Below, in pieces: positions 59,806 through 64,000 of a stretch of DNA of 64,000 bases (within the stretch, counting starts at the first letter, position 1; each line of letters opens with the position of its first letter). The notes beneath the pieces were generated by a model. The model was not told the DNA's origin. It ran no database searches and saw nothing but the letters and a program-made list of their open reading frames with translations. The DNA lies in contig OY992838.1 in the NCBI GenBank assembly GCA_963921425.1, forward strand, positions 13,950,001 through 14,014,000, given 5' to 3'. The DNA comes from Dryas octopetala. Its lineage: Eukaryota; Streptophyta; Magnoliopsida; Rosales; Rosaceae. The position numbers were made by a program, and so were the translations under genes.

Positions 59806-60516
59806 GAGCAAATTATAATTTAGTATCTCAACTTTACATGTTGTTTTAACTTAGTATTCTAACTTTGAAAACTTGCAAAAAAGTATCTCAATTTTTATTT
59901 TGTGTCAAAATAGTATCTCTGTTAGTTTTTCTGTCAAATAAACCATTATCTGCTGACGTGGGCTGGGGCTCGGGGGTACGACAGGGCTGGGGCTGCAACG
60001 GCGCCGGGGCTGGTGGGGAGGGGGTGCGACGGGGTTGAGGTTGTGGGAGGGGGTGCGACGAGAATAGGGTGGGGGAGAGGGTGGGTCGGGCAAGGAGAGG
60101 GGGAGGATGGCCAGGGGCTGGCTGGGTGGGGGCGGGGAGGAGGAGGGAGGGGGGAGTGGGGGGTAAGGGACGAGGGGTGGGGGAGGGGAGGGGAGGGGCT
60201 GGGTGGGGGGGCGGGGAAGGGAAGAGGGATGGGCGTGGGGCATGGTTGGGGAAAGGTTTTTTCTTTTTTTATGAAATTTTTTTATTTAATTATTTTTTAA
60301 AAAAATTTTAAAAAATATTATTGTTTTTTAAATTTGGAGAAAAAGACGAAAATATCCCTGCCACGTCAGTAGATAACGGTTATTTGACAAAAAAACTAAC
60401 GAAGGTACTATTTTGACACAAAATGAAAGTTAAAATACTTTTTTGCAAGTTTTCAAAGTTGGGGGTACTAAGCTGAAACAACATGTAAAGTTGAGGTACT
60501 AAATTGTAATTTGCTC
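59806..60516. mobile_element. Long-TIR element with G-rich core, 9-bp TSD
   Basis: The left arm from GAGCAAATTATAATTTAGTA and the right arm (reverse complement GAGCAAATTACAATTTAGTA) pair over about 155 bases. The flanks TACAAATTA (59797-59805) and TACAAACTA (60517-60525) agree at 8 of 9. The core 59960-60245 is almost entirely G and purine on the plus strand. It has no real ORF; the Pro-rich and Gly-rich frames are composition artefacts. Confidence 0.85.
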
Positions 60517-60842
60517 TACAAACTATTATAAATTTAATATTCACAAGTGGCACTATAATAGTTGGAATATGACAACGCAATTACAATATTCGGAATAAAA
60601 TATTACGTGAATAAATGTTATATATGAAAAATTATTATGAATAATTATAACACTATCATATGATATAATTAATTCATATGTAATATGAGTAGACTTACAT
60701 ATGAATAAGACAATATTTGGATACCACTTTTATCTGCAGTTGAGGTGAATTTGCCATGTTAGCTAAAATGAACAGCTCTTAATTTATATTTTTCATTTCT
60801 TAATTTGTTAATTAGGGTAAGTACCAGCTGGAGGGAATAATA

Positions 60843-60928
60843 AAAGCAATTATGGTGGAAGGTATTGTGACTGTGGTACTTACCCGGGCGCCTCCCACAG
60901 TCACAATACCTTCCACCATAATTGCTTT
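60843..60928. repeat. Perfect 34-bp inverted repeat, 18-bp loop
   Basis: 60843-60876 and 60895-60928 are exact reverse complements. The right arm falls inside the GRF-type exon (60884-60953, minus strand), so the left arm is an inverted copy of part of that exon. Confidence 0.95.
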
Positions 60929-60953
60929 GTGTGGATGATGTGGAGGAGGACAT
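60884..60953 (-). pseudogene. First exon of a GRF-type zinc-finger ORF (Mutator-associated)
   Basis: Minus strand, ATG at 60953: a Ser-rich start, then GGRYCDCGRRPG and a canonical donor GTAAGT. The CxCG start is like the plant GRF zinc finger, often seen as a small ORF near Mutator-like termini. Beyond the donor is the inverted copy of the exon; the rest of the finger (PGRRF..C) is absent. Only about 23 residues are visible, so the family call is tentative. Confidence 0.45.
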
Positions 60954-61194
60954 CTTGATTGCAGGTCTTAGGAGCAAGGTAAGGCATCAAATGATTTTAC
61001 AAATACAAGGCTCACATATAACCCAACAATGATCTTATGATCTGATGGGTTATATAACCCAAAAAAATTAAAGTTTTGGAAGGAAATGATATACAAATTG
61101 GCGGGGATGGAAGAATTTGGTGGGAGAAGGATGGTGTTCACTGTGCTGGGTTGGGAGGAATCAGTTTAGGATTTGAAAGGATGCTTTAACCCCT

Positions 61195-61375
61195 CCACGT
61201 GCGGGCCACGTGACTTACTTTAACGGCCGTTTATGGTATTTTGACGGAATGGACTAAGTTGATAAAAGTCTGTTAATTCGTGGACTAATTTGACACTTAA
61301 AAAAAATTTGTGGACTAACACGAAAATTATGGAATAATTAGTGGATCAAACGTGAAATTTTCTCTTAATTAAAAG
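61195..61375. mobile_element. Mutator-like terminal sequence (same family as 33250-33435)
   Basis: Words TTTTGACGGAATGGACTAAG, TTAATTCGTGGACTAATTTG and GTGGACTAACACGAAAATTA appear in the same order as at 33250-33435. It lies upstream of the minus-strand GRF exon, as the outer end of an element would. Confidence 0.55.
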
Positions 61376-62167
61376 ATTTTGGTGTATGCCACGTAATATT
61401 TTATGTCCTTGGTGTTGCATCTTGTATTACGCATTTGTCTTTTGCTAGCCTGTATTGTCCTTTTGTGGGAAGGTCCGGAAGGTATGTTTAATTGTCATAC
61501 ACTCATACATAATTCTTCTTTGAATAATGTCTATATATATGTGATTTTTTATGTTTATTAAATGATAGGAATAGTTTGAGAATGCCTTGATATATTTGAG
61601 AGTTTTATTACTATAACAATAATGCTAGGGATTCCAAATTTAGATTTCAAAAACATGTGTAAATGTTGCCAAGAAATTGGGTCAACAACGATGAGCACCA
61701 GCGCGGGCTGCAGAGGAGAGAGTTGCAGAGAGAGTGAGGGAGTCGGGGAGAGAGATAGTCATGTGGAAATTTTTTACATGTTTTTGTAATTTTTAATTAT
61801 TTTTTTTGTACACATAGAAAAAATTTAGCATCCACGTCATTAAAAAATTCTAGTCAGTAAAGCCACATAAGCACTTAACTGACAGATAGTCATTTTTCAA
61901 ATTAGATCTTAGTTCAGGTATATATTTAAAATATTCTTTTGTTTATGGACCCGATTAAAATAGTCTATATAGTTAAGTGTCTATATTGAACTTATGTGTA
62001 ATTGTTAGTTTTGAAAGGGAAGGGTTAAAAAAGTTCAATTAGATTACAATAAATGATTTTAGAGTTCATTTTTGGACTCTTAATTATAAATTAACCCACC
62101 TACTTTACTCAAATGATTAAAAGGTCTACCTAATTAGTTATAAACATACCTTTTTAAAAAACAAGTG

Positions 62168-62170
<3 letters not shown>
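61376..62170. other. AT-rich intergenic DNA
   Basis: No gene is seen. A purine-rich block at 61690-61760 resembles one inside the MITE at 2507-3388 (near 3010-3120), so a decayed relative may be present; ends were not found. Confidence 0.3.

Positions 62171-62250
<80 letters not shown>
62171..62250. repeat. (CT)40 microsatellite
   Basis: Eighty uninterrupted bases of CT. Probably polymorphic. Confidence 0.95.
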
Positions 62251-62253
<3 letters not shown>

Positions 62254-62259
62254 CTATAA

Positions 62260-62736
62260 CCCATTGCTGGAGCCTTGAAGGAGGCCGTCAACCTCCATAT
62301 CGGAGTTTGTCGACCCCCGATCTTGAAGTATGGAGGCCGGAGTTTGTTGATTACGCAATCTGGTATTGTGCCGATAATTACTGCTGAACTGTGGCAATGA
62401 TTTGTTAATGTTGAAATTAAGATTTTGGACTCCTTAAACTTAAATATTTGTATTTTATGTAGGTTTATGATTTATTGACATGTTTATGAAAGTTAAAGAC
62501 AAAAGGGTGTCATGCATATGCCTTTTTTTAGTTGTTCGTCGCATATTGAGAATAGCCACTATCCAACAATGACCATAAAATAATTGTTAGACAATGACAA
62601 TCTTATAGAACACGGAAAGAAAAAGGTAGGGTGCACTGGCTCCGTTCTCAACATTTTTTTCAAGTGATTGGACCAGGTTGGGACCAAGTTTTTAATAGTA
62701 GACCTTAAAAAAAACTTATTTTTCATTCTATACTAT
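62260..62736. other. Intergenic DNA
   Basis: No gene or repeat could be supported between the microsatellite and the next transposon. Confidence 0.3.
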
Positions 62737-62744
62737 GTCATAAC

Positions 62745-63963
62745 CAAGGAATTAAATTTCAAAATTTTCGGCGAAATTTCGCCAAAAATTTCATTTTTTT
62801 AGGGTGTTGAAATCAAAACACATGTTTAATAATTTTCGGGAAGATTTTGCCGAAATTTACCAAAATTTATCGAAATTATCGAAATTTTCATATTTTCTCC
62901 AACTTCAGAAATTCACCAAAAATAACTCGAGACTCTAAATAATTCACCGAAAAATTCTACGGACTCGTATTGATGAGTACTAATTTCCTATAACCTCAAA
63001 ATAGTCAAATTGCTTTCAAAAAAATTATGAAAAATCCTACTCTTATAATTTAATTCTGAAAAAAATAATAATCACCAAATTCTTGAATTTTCATTTTCTA
63101 AAATTCATTTCCACACAACTAAGCTCTAGAACCACAACCAAAGGTCTAAGTTAGTTAAAATAAATTTAAAGAAATTTCTAATTCCTTTAAACAAACCTTA
63201 AAAAAAATTTGAAAAATTGAAGTAACAAAATTACCATAAGCCAAAATTTGGGTTGTTACACTTAATGAAGACAAAGCTTGGCTAGGTAAGAGACACGAGA
63301 AAAAAGGAAGGATAGATTAAAAAAAAAAAAAAAAAAAGACTGAAGAGAGAGGCACGGGGAAAAAAAGTAAGGAAAGAAAAAAAAAAAATGAGAGGGGGTT
63401 TGGGGCCTTTGGGCAATTGGAAAGAAAAAAACAAAAGGTTTGAGATTTCTTTTAGTTATTTTAAACCTTAAACTTTAATACATTTCTATATAAAAAAATA
63501 ATTAAAAGTATCCTAAAGGGCTTAAAACATAATATCCTAAAGAATATAGAGTATATAGAGTTTAATGTATAGATTATAGAGTATAAAGAGTATTAGGGTA
63601 TATAGAATATATAGAGTATTAGAGTTTAGATTTTAGTGTATAATTAAATTATACAGTATAAAGAATATACTAATTTTGTTTATTCATCATACTAATTTTA
63701 TTTAACAGTATTTGTTCTAGCGCGCATTATATTTACCTTACATCACATGAAACCTACTATATAATTTGATTTCTTCAATATTTTTTATCAATTTAGTAGA
63801 TAATATGTTAAATAAACATATGGTAAAGTTTCATTTAAAATTTCGGTTTTTTGATAGCAACTTTTGTCATTTCCATCTAATTTCTGTCGAAATTTAAAAA
63901 TCTTTAAAATTTCCGTCGAAATTTCCATCAAAATTTTCTCAAAACTCGAAATTTTATTCCTTG
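62745..63963. mobile_element. Non-autonomous hAT element, relative of 50575-55540, exact 8-bp TSD
   Basis: Ends CAAGGAATTAAATTTC (left) and, reversed, CAAGGAATAAAATTTCG (right). The flanks GTCATAAC at 62737-62744 and 63964-63971 are identical. The right 250 bases follow 55290-55540 closely, including the phrase TTTATCAATTTAGTAGATAATATG. The 63240-63500 interior is unrelated to the larger element and purine-rich. No transposase; it would need one in trans. Confidence 0.9.
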
Positions 63964-64000
63964 GTCATAACATTTCCTAATAAATTTTTGTACATCCAAG

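Noticed and set aside
59905-60311. Pro-rich (minus) and Gly-rich (plus) open frames
   Set aside because: Products of the G-rich core of the long-TIR element; no family motif and both strands are open.

Overview
This is nuclear DNA of a flowering plant, almost certainly a eudicot. The evidence is AT-rich intergenic DNA, GT-AG introns, a chloroplast-targeted YgfZ-like protein, a plant SPARK-type receptor kinase, and plant hAT, Mutator, SIRE-type copia and MITE elements. I cannot name the species. About 18 kb is gene territory with four host genes; the rest is layered transposon debris with a few well-preserved elements.

Layout. 1-1519 (-): intronless receptor-like kinase resembling Arabidopsis At1g11050, cut by the window edge inside the activation loop. 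1.7-12 kb: foldback elements, including an 836-bp nested palindrome and a 1.1-kb long-TIR element with a perfect 9-bp target duplication, plus a broken gene fragment and a copia scrap. 12270-14422 (+): three-exon J-domain-less DnaJ C-terminal protein (At1g11040-like); from memory the two genes are also neighbours in Arabidopsis. 15304-22711 (-): 12-exon chloroplast YgfZ/GcvT-like protein (At1g60990-like), which carries a one-base frameshift in exon 6. 22.8-41 kb: LTR debris, tandem arrays, two broken hAT transposases and a broken Mutator transposase. 41451-49581 (-): SIRE-type copia retrotransposon with an intact 1683-codon gag-pol ORF, tRNA-Met primer site and matching 5-bp flanks, but almost no 3' LTR. 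50575-55540: complete hAT element with exact 8-bp target duplication and a decayed transposase. 56523-59181 (+): seven-exon mitochondrial (adrenodoxin-like) [2Fe-2S] ferredoxin gene with one GC-AG intron. 59.8-64 kb: a long-TIR element with a G-rich core, a Mutator-like end with a GRF zinc-finger exon and perfect hairpin, a (CT)40 microsatellite, and a 1.2-kb non-autonomous relative of the hAT element, also with exact 8-bp duplication.

The host genes do not form a pathway. Both organellar genes touch iron-sulphur biology: mitochondrial ferredoxin donates electrons in Fe-S assembly, and YgfZ/IBA57 proteins act in Fe-S enzyme maturation. I read that as coincidence. I found no new defence or biosynthetic system. 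The most useful observations are the autonomous/non-autonomous hAT pair, the hAT insertion just upstream of the ferredoxin leader, the frameshift in the YgfZ-like gene, the GC-AG intron and several elements whose boundaries can be fixed to the base by target duplications.
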